Under the pieces are notes generated by a model, which saw only the letters and a list, made by a program, of their open reading frames with translations, was not told the origin of the DNA and did no database searches. Below, piece after piece: positions 45,215 to 56,185 of a stretch of DNA of 64,000 bases (positions are counted from its first letter, which is position 1; each line of letters starts with the position of its first letter). Source of the stretch: Bradysia coprophila (taxonomy: Eukaryota > Arthropoda > Insecta > Diptera > Sciaridae); NCBI RefSeq assembly GCF_014529535.1, contig NW_023503374.1, positions 1,178,001 through 1,242,000 of the forward strand. The letters run 5' to 3'. A program made the translations under genes and the position numbers.

Positions 45215-46015
45215 TCGAATAATTTTCTATGTCGATTATAGAATTTTCAAGTTTCAAATTTACTCAATTTTCCATAGTTGGCGAACTTTGACGACACACC
45301 AAACATAATGCTTCGGCCAACTGTTTCCAATTTAAACATTTTCTGTTTTATTGGACTCTAATTAGTAGAAAAACACTAATTAGGGCAAAAAATATCTCGC
45401 AGCATATTGTTGGTAGAAATCGAAATATGAGATTTTACCAGTAGTCGCAAATTCAGCCTCAGTGAATTTGCGCAAGTTGTTAATGAATTTTAAAAAAATT
45501 TTAAAATCACTTTTTGGCATCTAGGGATGGTAAGAATTTTTTGTGGACCCCTTCCATCCTGATCCCCGAACCATCGCACACCCCTAATGTGCAACGATAG
45601 TGGGTGAGGCCACCTACAACACCCCATACTCAGTTCCGTGGTACATCGAAGCTGCAGAGAAGGCGGACTCTCCGAACATTCACTATATTTCTAGTCATAA
45701 CTCTAGTGGATCAACTAGCACCAAGCGGTGCGTATACTCTACCTGTAGGTCTTTTCAAGGCCGACAATCGTACAACATTACAACCATTTAAAATAATTTT
45801 TTCTTGAGTTATTGCCGAAAAACTGTTTTCGGTACCCTCTGGCATGTCTTCACTTTTGAGCGCTTTTCACAGAAAACAAATTTTTTTAAGAAAAAGTGAA
45901 AGACACGTGTTTCCTAGAATTGAAAGACGAATCCAACGAGCTATCACTCATTAAAATCGGAGACCGCTTGTTTCCAAAATTAAAAAAATCACCTGAAGAT
46001 TTGGCGATATCACTC
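45215..46015. repeat. Right terminal inverted repeat (intact, ~800 bp)
   Basis: The inverse of the left TIR. It ends GGCGATATCACTC before TTAA. It is uninterrupted and shows the site into which the foldback element of the left TIR inserted. Confidence 0.9.
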
Positions 46016-46305
46016 TTAATTGACTCTCCAACAGCTACTTTTTGCAGCGATACAGTTTCATTCATCGTGTCGACTGATGCTTTCAATCCTTCAATCGTTG
46101 ATGTTTGAGTTTCGATCTTTTGGACTAAAGTTTCAATTACGGTTTGTAGTTGTTGACTATTTTTGGCGGTATGAGACTTTGACGGTGTCCAAGCTGGTGT
46201 AACGGTAACGGTTTTAGATAGCGATAATACGGGATTCTGAACATCGATGGTACTTTGAACCAAGTTGACGGAAGCGGTGGATTGTTTACGTTTCGGTGAT
46301 GGCAT
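46016..46305 (-). pseudogene. Non-LTR retrotransposon ORF1 (gag-like), 5' part
   Basis: The minus-strand frame starts with ATG at 46305 (MPSPKRKQSTASVNLV) and has a heptad-like segment (LQTVIETLVQKIETQTSTIE, SVDTMNETVSLQK) suggesting a coiled coil, as in ORF1 proteins of jockey-like elements. It is cut after ESI by the 14.5-kb insertion and continues in frame at 31465. Confidence 0.75.
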
Positions 46306-46333
46306 TTCATTTGGTTCTCCTAGACATTTATCG

Positions 46334-46602
46334 CTGAATATTCACCTGAAAAGCATTCACACAAGCACAACATACGCTGGTATCATAAGAATTTTCTGTT
46401 GTTACCACTTATTCCCTTGACTGAAAACCATGGGTCTTACGTATGATAAACACTCTAAAATATTTGTCACACAATGTTCAATATGATTGAAAATACATGA
46501 GTGTATGACCAAAAACCTTAAATAGAGAAAATGGTTGTCACACTTTGTCCATTCTTTGATAACTCGATAACTCGAGTAATTCTCAATGGATTTCCAATTT
46601 TT
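46334..46602 (+). repeat. Right ~265-bp direct repeat flanking the retroelement
   Basis: Same orientation as the left copy at 29038-29293 and about 96% identical, with CGCTGGTATCATA extra. It is followed by the interspersed repeat at 46603, after which satellite sequence resumes at 47876. Confidence 0.85.
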
Positions 46603-47875
46603 AGCCCCGTACGAAGTACGAAGGGGCTTATAGGATTACGGTGCCGTGTGTAATTGATGGAATTCGAAGCAGGCGGTAAGGGCAAAGTGTTTGCCTATGT
46701 TCATAGATGACGAATCCACAATAAAAATTTTGTCTGTCCGTCTGTCCTTCTGTCCGTCTGTCCGTCTGTCACGTCGATATCTTGAGTAAATCAAATCCTA
46801 TTTCAAATTTTTTTTTCCCTGAAAGGTAGTTGAAATTGTGAGGCTAAGTTCGAAGATGGCCGATTTTGGGTCGACCCCTCCCGAGCTGGGGCCCCATAAG
46901 TGCTTTAACGTTTTCCAAAGATTTCTCTGGCCATTTAAAGGCTACACTGGTAAGTGATACATCAAATGAAAGGTATTTACAATACCTATCGACACAAAAA
47001 AAGTTTATGGAAATTGGATGACCGACTCGTTTGTTAGACCCCTTGGTGTGAACTAGGTGCAGGGCGGCAAGCCGTTTTTGCTTGTAGGTTGGCCAAATTT
47101 GAACGTATTTAGATGGATTTTGCTTCAATAGATAGGTATTGACCGTACCAATAAGGGAAAAAAAGTTCATGAAATTCGGTTCACCGGAGCGTGAGCTAGG
47201 TCTCTTGGAGTGAGCTTATATGTGGCTACTCGGCCGTACAGTGAAGGTGGTGGTTTTTTGTTAATATCTCGAGTAAAATTTGACCGAATTTCATGAATTT
47301 TTTTTTGTTTGAAAGGTATTAATAAATGTGAATCGTCAGTACTATTTCAGGTCTCCTAATAAATTGGCCGTCGGCCGCCATTTTGGATTTTTGGAAAAAC
47401 AATATAAATCGGTGAAAATGATACTTACAAAGTTACTGATCAGTGGGAAGTGATTGGTTATGTGTGTGTGGTGTTTCAAGGATCCCAAATATGGATATCT
47501 ATATATAAATATATTGAGCTATATTGAGCTATATAACGGTATAGATAGTTATTTTGAGCTATATACTAGCATATTTATCAGTAAATTGATTATTTATAGG
47601 TAAATATAGGTTAATATAGGACTGAGGAAATTTTAGGTCAATTTTAAATTTGTGTTACGTTTGGAAGGAACATCGTACGGGGCTTCGTAATTGCGCTATG
47701 CGCAATTTTTAAGACGTACAAATTTCATAAGAATTTTACTTTACCGACGTTCACGGGCGCAGTAGACTTACGTTAAGAGTAGGGCGACGGACGAACTAGG
47801 GTCACGTGCGCAATAGATGTACGGGTTCGTACGGGGCTCAGTCGCAGCAAACGCTCCGACTGTTCTGACGGCTCG
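46603..47875 (+). repeat. ~1.27-kb interspersed repeat, copy 2
   Basis: Starts AGCCCCGTACGAAGTACGAA and ends CTGTTCTGACGGCTCG. It interrupts a satellite unit: GGATTTCCAATTTTT before it and TTTTTATTCGACGG after it join to a normal unit. It contains a (GTCTGTCC)n run and CCATTTTGGATTTTTGG. Non-coding. The inverse, shorter copy is at 36409-37407. Confidence 0.8.
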
Positions 47876-48890
47876 TTTTTTTATTCGACGGTCAATTAAA
47901 TTCTTAAAGATATTCCCAAAAGAATTTTTGTCTCATTGCTTGATAACACGATAACTTGAGCAATCCTCAACTGATTTCCATTTTTTTTTTATTTGACGAG
48001 GAATTAAATTCTTTAGGTTAAGTTCGAAGATGGGCTATAACAGACTGGGGAGCTCGGAGATATTCTCAAAAGAATTTTTGTCTTGTCTCTTGATAACAAG
48101 ATAACTCGAGTAATTCTTAGTGGATTTCCAAAAACTTTTTTTTTGTTCGACGGGGAATTAAATTCTTTAGGTTTTGTTCGAAGATCTTGTCGCTTGATAA
48201 CGCGATAACTTGAGCAATCCTCAACGGATTTCCAAATTATTTTTTTTTATTCGACGGGGAATTAAATTTCTGAGGTTAATTTCGAAGATTGGTTAGAACG
48301 GACGGATGATCTTGAAGATATTCTCAAAAGAATTTTTGTATTGTCGCCTGATAACACAATAACTTGAGCGATCCTCAACGGATTTCAAAAAAAAATTATT
48401 CAACGGGAATTCAATTCCTCAGGTAAAGTTCGAAGATGGGCTATAACGGACCGATGATCTTAAAGATATTCCCAAAAGAATTTTTGGCTCGTCACTTGAT
48501 GCCACGAAAACTTGAATAATCCTAAACGGATTTCCAAAAACTTCTTTTTAATCGACGGGGAATTCAATTCCTCACGTTCAGTTCGAAGATGGGCTATAAT
48601 AGACCGGAGGTCTCTGAGATATTCCCAAGAGAATTTTTGGGTCATCGTTTGATAACTTGAGTATTTCTTAACAGATTTCCAACACTTTTTTTTTAATCGA
48701 GAGGAATTAAATTCCTGAGGTTAAGTTTGAAGATGGACTATAACGAACGAGTCATCTTAGAGCAGGTCTTAGAGATATTCGCAAAAGAATTTTCGTCTCG
48801 TCGGTCGCTTGATAGCACGATAGCTTGAATAATCCTCAACAGATCTAAAAAAAATTTATTCGACTAAGAATGAAATTTGTGATGGCTCTG
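47876..48890 (+). repeat. ~150-bp satellite outside the TTAA element, about 7 copies
   Basis: The unit includes ATTCGACGGGGAATTAAATT, GTTCGAAGATGGGCTATAA, GATATTCCCAAAAGAATTTT, TTGATAACACGATAACTTGA and TCCTCAACGGATTTCC. Some copies lack an internal ~50 bases. It is the same family as the units inside the 14.5-kb element at 33,030 and 37,957. Confidence 0.85.
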
Positions 48891-49740
48891 TCTCCTTATC
48901 ATACGGAGTAATTTTCGACAGTACTGAAATTACTAACAAAGTTAACGTTAATGGAAAATGATGGATCAATAATCTATGATTTGTTCTGAAAAGACTTCTA
49001 TGGCGTGATTTCTAGCTGTCTATGCTAGAAAAAAAATGAACGAGTGTGTAATCACACGAGTTGCATACCTTATTCATGAGCTAATCGGGTCAATTCAGTA
49101 TATTTATTTGTTAAAAAAGTCTTTTAATCTAGAAAATTTCAACTAGTGTGAGCTTTGCATAACCCTGATCTTTTGTTTGTTCTGAAAATTTATTTGCAAT
49201 CAAATAAAAGGAGTGAACAATTTATGACAAAATAAGACAAAGAGCTGTTTTAAGTCAGTGCGGAAAATATTTGTGAAATCTCAGCGCTAGGATTTTCGCT
49301 AGGATTATTGTTAATCTTATTAATTAGTAATTTATCCTTTTACGAAATGTACTGTAAAGTATTTTTGTACAATCCTTGTGAATTCATCCTTTTACGAAAT
49401 GAAACGTAGGTGTTTTGATCGATCTTACGAATTTCATTCTTTTACCAAATGTAACGTTAGTTTTGTTCGATCCTATGGAATTCATCCTTTTACGAAATGT
49501 AACATAAAGGCGTTTGTACAATTCCATTTACGAAGAGAAACGTAAAGGCGTTTTGTTCGATCAAAAAGTTATGGTGGCGTCACAAAAATTCGCATCACAA
49601 ATATTTGTGATATCACAAATTACTTGGTAAAATTTAAAAACAGAAATATTTTGTGATATCACAAAAATTCACATAACAAAGATCCGCACGGACTTAAAAT
49701 GATATTTTTGTTGCAATTACAAAAATCTATTGAAAAAATC
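48891..49740. repeat. Spacer with ~60-bp degenerate repeat and TTGTGATATCACAA palindromes
   Basis: Between 49,320 and 49,560 a unit with ATTCATCCTTTTACGAAATG, TAACGT, and a GTTCGATC or GTACAATC end recurs about four times. From 49,570 to 49,690 two copies of the palindrome TTGTGATATCACAA occur. No gene. Confidence 0.6.
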
Positions 49741-49749
49741 CCAGTCAGT

Positions 49750-49788
49750 CAGTCAAGGGACCTGACCCACCCAAAAGGTGGGGCCTAG
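49750..49788 (+). repeat. Second Helitron-like 3' end
   Basis: GGGACCTGACCCACCCAAAA followed by GGTGGGGCCTAG: a GC-rich hairpin then CTAG and T. It is nearly identical to 39173-39211. The 5' end of the putative element could not be placed. Confidence 0.4.
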
Positions 49789-50238
49789 TGCGATGCCATT
49801 CTCGAAAGCACAGACATTCACTTACTTACTCGATTCTATTCTACTTCTATGTCGGTGCCTATCATTGGGCATTTGAATTAACGAATTTACCGATGAAATT
49901 ACCGCTGACAAAATTCCCCAGCTTACCTTACATGACCAAAACGACTATACAATTCAAAACATTTTTCATTTTGCAAAAATTTGAATTTTTTGTGCGGCCC
50001 TAAGGTAAAACGTACCGTTGGACTCTCCCGATATGAATTTCCTCAGAAGATAAATTGCTTATTTTTCTATGAAAATTCTCCAGTGAAGTACTGCAGGGAA
50101 AATAATGTCACTGTTGACACTGACTGTAGGAAAATCACGGTTATTTATTTTTACAGGAAATTGTACAAATTAGCAAGTAATTAAGGCCACGTTTTCACTT
50201 TATTTTTCGTATTTACTTCTGGGTTGTGCAAAGGTTCA
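49789..50238 (-). other. Spacer and 3' UTR of the exonuclease-helicase gene
   Basis: No gene. Its right end contains the 3' UTR of the gene at 50239-55813, with AATAAA (minus strand) at 50199-50204, 35 bases after the stop. Confidence 0.5.
50199..50204 (-). promoter_or_regulatory. Poly(A) signal of the exonuclease-helicase gene
   Basis: AATAAA on the minus strand, 35 bases past the TGA at 50239-50241. Confidence 0.55.
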
Positions 50239-53200
50239 TCATTCTTTCAATTGGAGTTTGGCAAGAGTATCTCTTAATTCTCCAATAACGCTCGAGAAGG
50301 TGTGACACTCGTAATCCTAGAAAACAAAAGATTTTTGCAACCGAAAGTCGTCAAAGAAAAGTGTAAGATTTTCAAACCTCTTTTTCGAAAGTTACCAACT
50401 TCCTGCACTTTATCGTTAAAGGATTCTGGTGGCATGAAGTATCCTGCTTATGACCGCACGGCAATTTTCTGTTGATGTTCGAGTTGCATTTTTTCGCCAC
50501 TTCCACTCCGCAAGGGAACACGTGTGTATGTCCACAGGGATATTTGTATTTAATGCCGGCATTACACCGTATATCACAATTCCGATCTTTACACAATACG
50601 CTTCGTTCGTGACCACATGGAAATTCCTTTTTCACTTCCACACTACAAGGGGCATTTGGGAACAAGTGGCACGCTACGGATATTGTATGTCCACATTTCA
50701 TTTTCTTCTGCTTCAAAGTTCCACATTTTGTAGCTTTCTTTCCTACTTCACCACACAAAACTCGCCGGACATGACCGCACTTCAATGTCTCGTCGACTTT
50801 GACATCACATTTAACTTTCGTCTTAGCTAGTTCACATGAAACCTGAGCCAAATGACCGCAGGACAATTTTTTCTGAGTTTTGCCTTTACATCTAGCTTCT
50901 TTAGCGGACAGCGTATGGCATGGTCCGCTAACTTTGTGTCCACAGGGGAATGTGCGGCTTCTGATGAAGGTACAGAAAGTAGCGGACGAAAACTTGTGAC
51001 AGGCTGTATCCATAGTGTGACCACATTTTAAAGTCTTCTTCATCAGTGCACCACATTTCGGTCCCTTTCCTCTCTCGTTGCATGGAATTTGTCTCACATG
51101 GCCACACGGCAATTGTTCGCGGACTTTTATGTTGCATTTGGATGAATTTGCAGCGTTCAGTTGAACGATATGACCGCAGGACAACTTTAATTCACTCGAA
51201 GCTTTTTTGGCTGGTAGCGTGTGACATGGTACACTAGCTTCACTTCCACATGGAAGCTTACGCTTCACGATCGTAGTGCACTTAAATTGGTCAGTCTTTT
51301 CCGAACACACGACCTGCCACTCGTGACCACATGGAAGTTTTTGAGCAATTTTCTTGGAGCACACCATTTGTTGACACGGTACTGAGTCCCGATGTCCACA
51401 TGAGAAGGTTTTCTTTACTTCGACCATGCAGGTAGCAGTCGAGAGCTTATGACATGCCGTTGTTGTAATGTGACCACATTTCATTTTCTTTTGCGTCACA
51501 GCATGACACTTCGACCCCTTTAATTGTTCGTTGCATGGAAGATGTCTTATATGGCCGCAGGGCAATTGTTCACGGACTTTAGTTGTGCATATCACTCTGA
51601 ACGTATCAGTTGAGCTCGATTTACTCACATCGTGACCGCAGGCAAGTGTAGCACCTTTGGTGATTGCCGACATTTGAGATGAAGTAGATCCCGCGCCAGG
51701 AACTCGATTGGATTGAATTTCATTGTTTCGTTGATGTGTAAATCGGGATCGACGGGTTCTTGCTGGTAGTTTGCTAACAGCCGATGATGAAGATTTAACA
51801 GTGGAATGTATGAGTTGGTCGTGTAGCTTGAACAGTTCTGGTCGAGTCAACGGTAAATACTCGCCGATGTTGTTGCGATCAACTAAAATTTTATTGATTT
51901 TTGACCACGTATCCGAGCAAGTAGCCAAAATTCTCATATTTCCAATCATAATTAGGCCATGTCTGCAAAGGGAAAAGCGAACGTTCAATACGGAGCAATG
52001 ATACCGGCAGCGAACTTACCGAGCACGGGACAAGGCAACACAGACTCGGTTGTCGGTGTCCAAAAATCCGACGTTGTCATTGCTGTTGTTTCGTACGAGA
52101 GACAAAATGATTAAATCGTTCTGCTTGCCCTGATACCCGTCCACAGTGCTGATCTGAATTTGGTTGATGGCTGGATCATCATTGATTGTCTGCAAGTCAA
52201 TCGAATGAAATTAGAATTGTGTCACAGGTGCGATGAGTGTTGAAGTTAGCACATTTTCGATCAGAGTTTTTTGAGCCAAGTAGGTGCATATGACAGATAT
52301 TTGTGTGGGAAGGTACCCGCACGCCGTGAAATACGATAGTAGTCCGATAATATACTTAGCTTCGTAAGCGTTGAAACGACTTTTCGAGCGAGCCTCCTGA
52401 AAATGTAAAACAGAACATAAGGAGGGACACGTACGAGTGCTTTGGGAGTTGAATTCGACAAAGTGTTACAACAGTTGTGGTAAACCTATTAGACGCCAGT
52501 ACTTCGTACGGGTCTACCGGTGGCATTTTATTTCGTATTTACCTGGCTCTCCTGATGTTCATGTTGAACAAAAAACAAATTCTTCGCACAGCCCATGACA
52601 TTCGGATACTGGTCTACATCTGAATGATTCTCCAGTTCATCGTAAATGGCCGGACAAATCAATTCGGCAATTTCCGTTCGCATTCGATGCTGCACTTTGA
52701 GCTGCGTCCAGTTTTGAGTATTCTGGGCGATTCCATTTTTAACGAGACGTTCCATGAGCGATACGTCCAAGAAAGATTCCTTCAAATTGTGATCGGCTAT
52801 CATCGGTCGCAATTGTTTGTGATCGCCGATCAGAATTAGTTGTGTGCAGTGATGCGTTAGTGATGCGACGACATAGGCTTCCAATACATGGGCAGCCTCT
52901 TCCACGATCATGATGTTCGATTTGAATTTCGTTTCGACCATTTTTTTGTATTTTACTGCACCGGTCGTCGTCATACCGATCACTCTGGCGTTTTTTATCG
53001 TTTGATTTTCTTTGACGTAATTAACAAGCTCTTTGTCGCGAATATTCGCCTTGGTCAGTTCATCTGTGGTGGCCTGAACAATATCAGTGAGATGGTCGAC
53101 AAGAAAAAAATAAAAGCCCCAACGAGTTACGAACTGCTGATGATCCGGATTCGCACTGTGTAGAGATTTTCCTTTCAATTTCTCCAAAGTGGTTGGAATT

Positions 53201-55813
53201 CGAGGAAACGTTTCGTTCAAAATTGTTTCAAGATTGTTGCATAATAGCACAAACATTCCGTTCCGGATTGAGATCAGAGAAGCCTGTCTCAATTCCACTG
53301 ATTGTTCGCTCAAACCGAACCATTCCAACACGTTTCGGCACATATGTTCGTGCGACTTGTTCCACATTTTGAAAATGTGTTTGGTCGTCTCATTGGTTTC
53401 AAGTTGAGCGAGCATTATTTGCGGAAGCAATTTGAAATTGATGATTCCTTGATGCACGAGCTTGCTGGCGAAATCCAGACCATGCACCTTCAGCAAAGCC
53501 TTTTCCAGCGATTTGATTAACTTTTTGTTTTTTCTCTTTTCTTTGCACATTTCTTTCTTGAATTTCATTGTGCACGGAAGAACGACCTCCGATTCACAGC
53601 CACCACCGATTCGGAGAAGAGATTGTTCGGCCTTTTTCAAATCTCCGCCGTGCATTTCATTCGTCAAAAATGTTAAAATCGGTTCTAGCAGCTCGTCCAA
53701 CGCGTGATTTGTGTACGAAACGATAAGAATCGGTGACGGGCTTAACCATTTGTTCGTGAGCAGCATCTTCACTATTTGCAGTGATACGTGCGACTTGCCA
53801 GTACCTGTAATGACAGAATATCAACTCTGCACAAACTGAATGTTGGCTGTTGAATGTACCTGGAGGTCCTTGAATTATCGTCAATTCTTGAGTTAACGCT
53901 TTTTGCAGTCCCTCGTATTGAGATTGATCCAAATCCAATTCAGCCGCACTCGGCCAACGATGATATTCCAAAGATGGAGCTCGCACGATTCCTTGGCTGC
54001 CAATGCTTTTCGTTAAAACTGTGAAGTCGATTTGATTGTCGGGCTGTTTCATTAGATGTGATGATACGTCAGATTTGGTTACCGCATCCACGATGTACTT
54101 CTTCATCGGAAATTTGTCCAAATCCACGTCCTGCAGAAAATTCAATGTGTATTCGTAGGGCAGAAAGAATGCCTGACTTTCAATCATTTCGAATCGATCT
54201 TTGTCGGTGATCTTCCACGACGGACCATCCAGTAAAAAGTTAACCCCCAGATGGAGAATGACGGAATCCTCGCGAGGAATGCCAATGTCAATGACCTTAG
54301 CACATTTGATCGTATGAAAGTTGTCTGGGCTAAGTATCAAAAGCGATCCAGCCAAGAAAATTTTCCGATCGTCCCAATCGACTTCTTCTAATCGATTTCC
54401 CCGAATGGGAACCAGCAACGTCTTGGACGATTTAACTTCAAAGTCGGGCTCGTCGAGTGAATTACTAGCTGCAACGCGAATGCTCTTGAAATGATTGTCT
54501 TGCCGTCTCCGCTGCTTGAATGCACGAAGGTCTTGTCGTAAAGGTCTGAGGACATCTTCCATCAACAGTCTGAAGTGGATGTCCTTGTACTCTTCCGATG
54601 AATAGTAGGCGCCATCCAATTTGTTGGGTCTAATGAAAATCGTTTCAGATTCGGTGAATAGATCGGCTGCTCGAGGTTCAATGTGCATACAAGTTATGTC
54701 AGTTACTGTGTCCGCCAAATTCGCCTTTTTTCGTCTGGGTTAGAAGAGGATGGCTTGTTACCAGGCTGTTCGTTTCGAACATTTTTATTATTTACCTCTC
54801 TAACGCATCCTTTTCCCATTCTTCACTGACGAGTAAATATAATCCCAGCGTAGCCTGTGCATCTTGAATCTTAAAAAACCCATTTGCTTTTAGTCTGAGT
54901 TTGGGCAACTACTTCAAATGAATTACTCACCGAACAGTGTTCGCCGTCCTGTATTGTGGCATTGAAAAAGTTTTTGATTAAATTCTTTAATGACGGCGTC
55001 CGTTTACTGCCGTTACGATGTTGAAAGTAGCTACAATTGATAATAAATCGAAGAGTTTTTACAAAAAAGAGTTATGCAAAGGCGTAATATACTTTGCCGT
55101 GTCTCGAATAGCCACTGAGGGATGGTTCAATTTCAGCACGTCCAAATCATTGTGAATGGAATGACCAACGAGTATGCGCCCGTTAACAATGCTAGCTACT
55201 TTTTCCACAACCAAATCAATCGGTGGAGCTGAATGGACAATTTTTTCATTTAAAAATGACTCAGGTCATTCCATTCCGAAACAAACGTTACGTACCTCCT
55301 TCCAAATCGCCTACTCGTATTCCACTGAATTGTGTGTTATAATCCGTAATTTCCTCCAAAGGATTGACGAACGTGTCGTACACACAGTATCCAAATTCAT
55401 TGACGATTGAAACGCGCCCCAACGCACTTATCTTAAAATTACCAACGCCAACCATCTCGCAGTCGATTCCAAGATAATCGGTAATCGATTGAAATTCGTC
55501 AGTCAATAAAATATTATCGATCGCTGTCCAGGGTACTGATCCATCTGGCTTGTAGTCAATGAATCCGAATACATTGAGAAATTGTGGAGGAATATTGCTC
55601 GTTGCGTTTTCACACGGTTGGGCCGTTCTGTTACGTAGTTCGGATAACATGTCGTCCATCAATGAAAGTCTAAGCAATTGAGGAATTGATTAACGATAAT
55701 TAGATGTCTATCCGCATTCGCTGGCTTTTGGCTTATATTACTAGATTTTTTTAAGAAAAAAGCAACGGTGCCAGACTGATAAACAGAAAAAATTCATTTG
55801 ACATTTACCTCAT
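50239..55813 (-). CDS. Predicted fusion: DEDDh exonuclease + ZNFX1-type RNA helicase + NFX1 zinc fingers
   Basis: Eleven exons: 55813-55809, 55669-55296, 55228-55093, 55030-54931, 54869-54796, 54734-53860, 53804-52543, 52396-52253, 52189-52020, 51962-50378, 50316-50239. All phases close, giving 1,600 residues. Residues ~65-235 are a REXO4/ISG20-type 3'-5' exonuclease: D71/E73 in GIDCEMVG, D154 in [12 protein letters not shown]203/D208 in EHCSIQDAQA. From ~238 the sequence follows ZNFX1 ([33 protein letters not shown]). The helicase has GPPGTGKS (519-526, split by an intron), EEAA (823-826), GDHKQ (848-852), QHR (893-895), VDGYQG (1006-1011) and SRAR (1044-1047). Residues ~1150-1560 hold 15 CGH and one CGS finger cores. 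Weak points: the tiny first exon, the donor GTGCTA after exon 8 and GTTTGA after exon 10. Role by family: RNA surveillance, small-RNA or antiviral control. Confidence 0.78.
54735..54795 (-). other. 61-bp intron joining the exonuclease to the helicase part
   Basis: Donor AG/GTAAAT and acceptor TTCTAACCCAG/A. Splicing makes an Arg codon (AG+A) and continues RKKANLADT into the helicase N-terminus. If it is retained, the exonuclease frame ends at a TAA inside the donor (54792-54794), giving a ~230-residue protein. Typical dipteran intron length. Confidence 0.65.
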
Positions 55814-55853
55814 CCCCGACAAAAGATTACATTTTTCAAGCTTATCGCCTTAA

Positions 55854-55991
55854 GTGTTCATTCCACTCAACAAAAAGTACTCTGTTTGAGAGCCGTGAGA
55901 GAGCGAGCTGTCAAATAAACAAAGGAAAAATTGAAAAAATTCAATTTTGTCTCTCACACGGAGTACTTTTTTGGTAAGAGGAAACTAAGCA
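55854..55991. mobile_element. TTAA-type MITE at the 5' end of the exonuclease-helicase gene
   Basis: TTAA (55850-55853) then GTGTTCATTCCACTCAAC, inner inverted pair AAAAAGTACTC / GAGTACTTTTT, right end GTAAGAGGAAACTAAGC then TTAT. It is closely similar to 60531-60671. It begins about 40 bases upstream of the proposed start codon, so it may overlap the promoter or 5' UTR. Confidence 0.65.
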
Positions 55992-56009
55992 TTATAGACT
56001 GTTATGATC

Positions 56010-56185
56010 AGAGCGAGAAAACCGAAGACTAGATATTACAACTTTCCTTGGGCTACTTGTCAAAATATTTACTTCTCTTTCAACGTGGCACGTAGAGAGC
56101 GAGAGGACCGAAGACCAGTTTATTATAACTTGCCTTGGGGTAATTGTCAAAATATCTCTTTCTCTTTCATCATAACACTCGATAC
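56010..56185 (+). repeat. Two-copy ~85-bp tandem repeat
   Basis: GAGCGAGAAAACCGAAGACT ... TTGTCAAAATATTTACTTCT and GAGCGAGAGGACCGAAGACC ... TTGTCAAAATATCTCTTTCT are adjacent copies. The translated short frame over it is a repeat product. Confidence 0.7.

Larger units (their letters stand above)
31470..46015 (+). mobile_element. 14.5-kb TTAA transposon with ~0.8-kb inverted repeats, nested insertions
   Basis: Both ends read GAGTGATATCGCC inward and are flanked by TTAA (31466-31469, 46016-46019). The element lies in ORF1 of a retrotransposon. Removing it and one TTAA restores an unbroken frame through the site (codons for ESI-KVN), so the boundaries are exact. Contents from left to right: TIR with a foldback insertion, satellite units, a MULE, a duplicated 375-bp unit, a broken piggyBac-type transposase, an extra copy of its last exon, a dimeric satellite, a foldback element, and the right TIR. 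TTAA and the piggyBac-type gene agree, so this is probably a piggyBac-superfamily element swollen by repeats. Kolobok also uses TTAA and is not excluded. Confidence 0.88.

Noticed and set aside
31470..46015. Maverick/Polinton or viral insertion
   Set aside because: The size is suggestive, but there are no polymerase B, integrase, ATPase or capsid-like genes, and the target duplication is TTAA, not 5-6 variable bases.
55288..55677. Exonuclease as a separate gene ending at the TAA at 54792-54794
   Set aside because: The TAA is inside a good splice donor, the 61-base gap leaves no room for a second promoter, and splicing keeps the frame. Kept as the main alternative to the fusion, and as a possible isoform.
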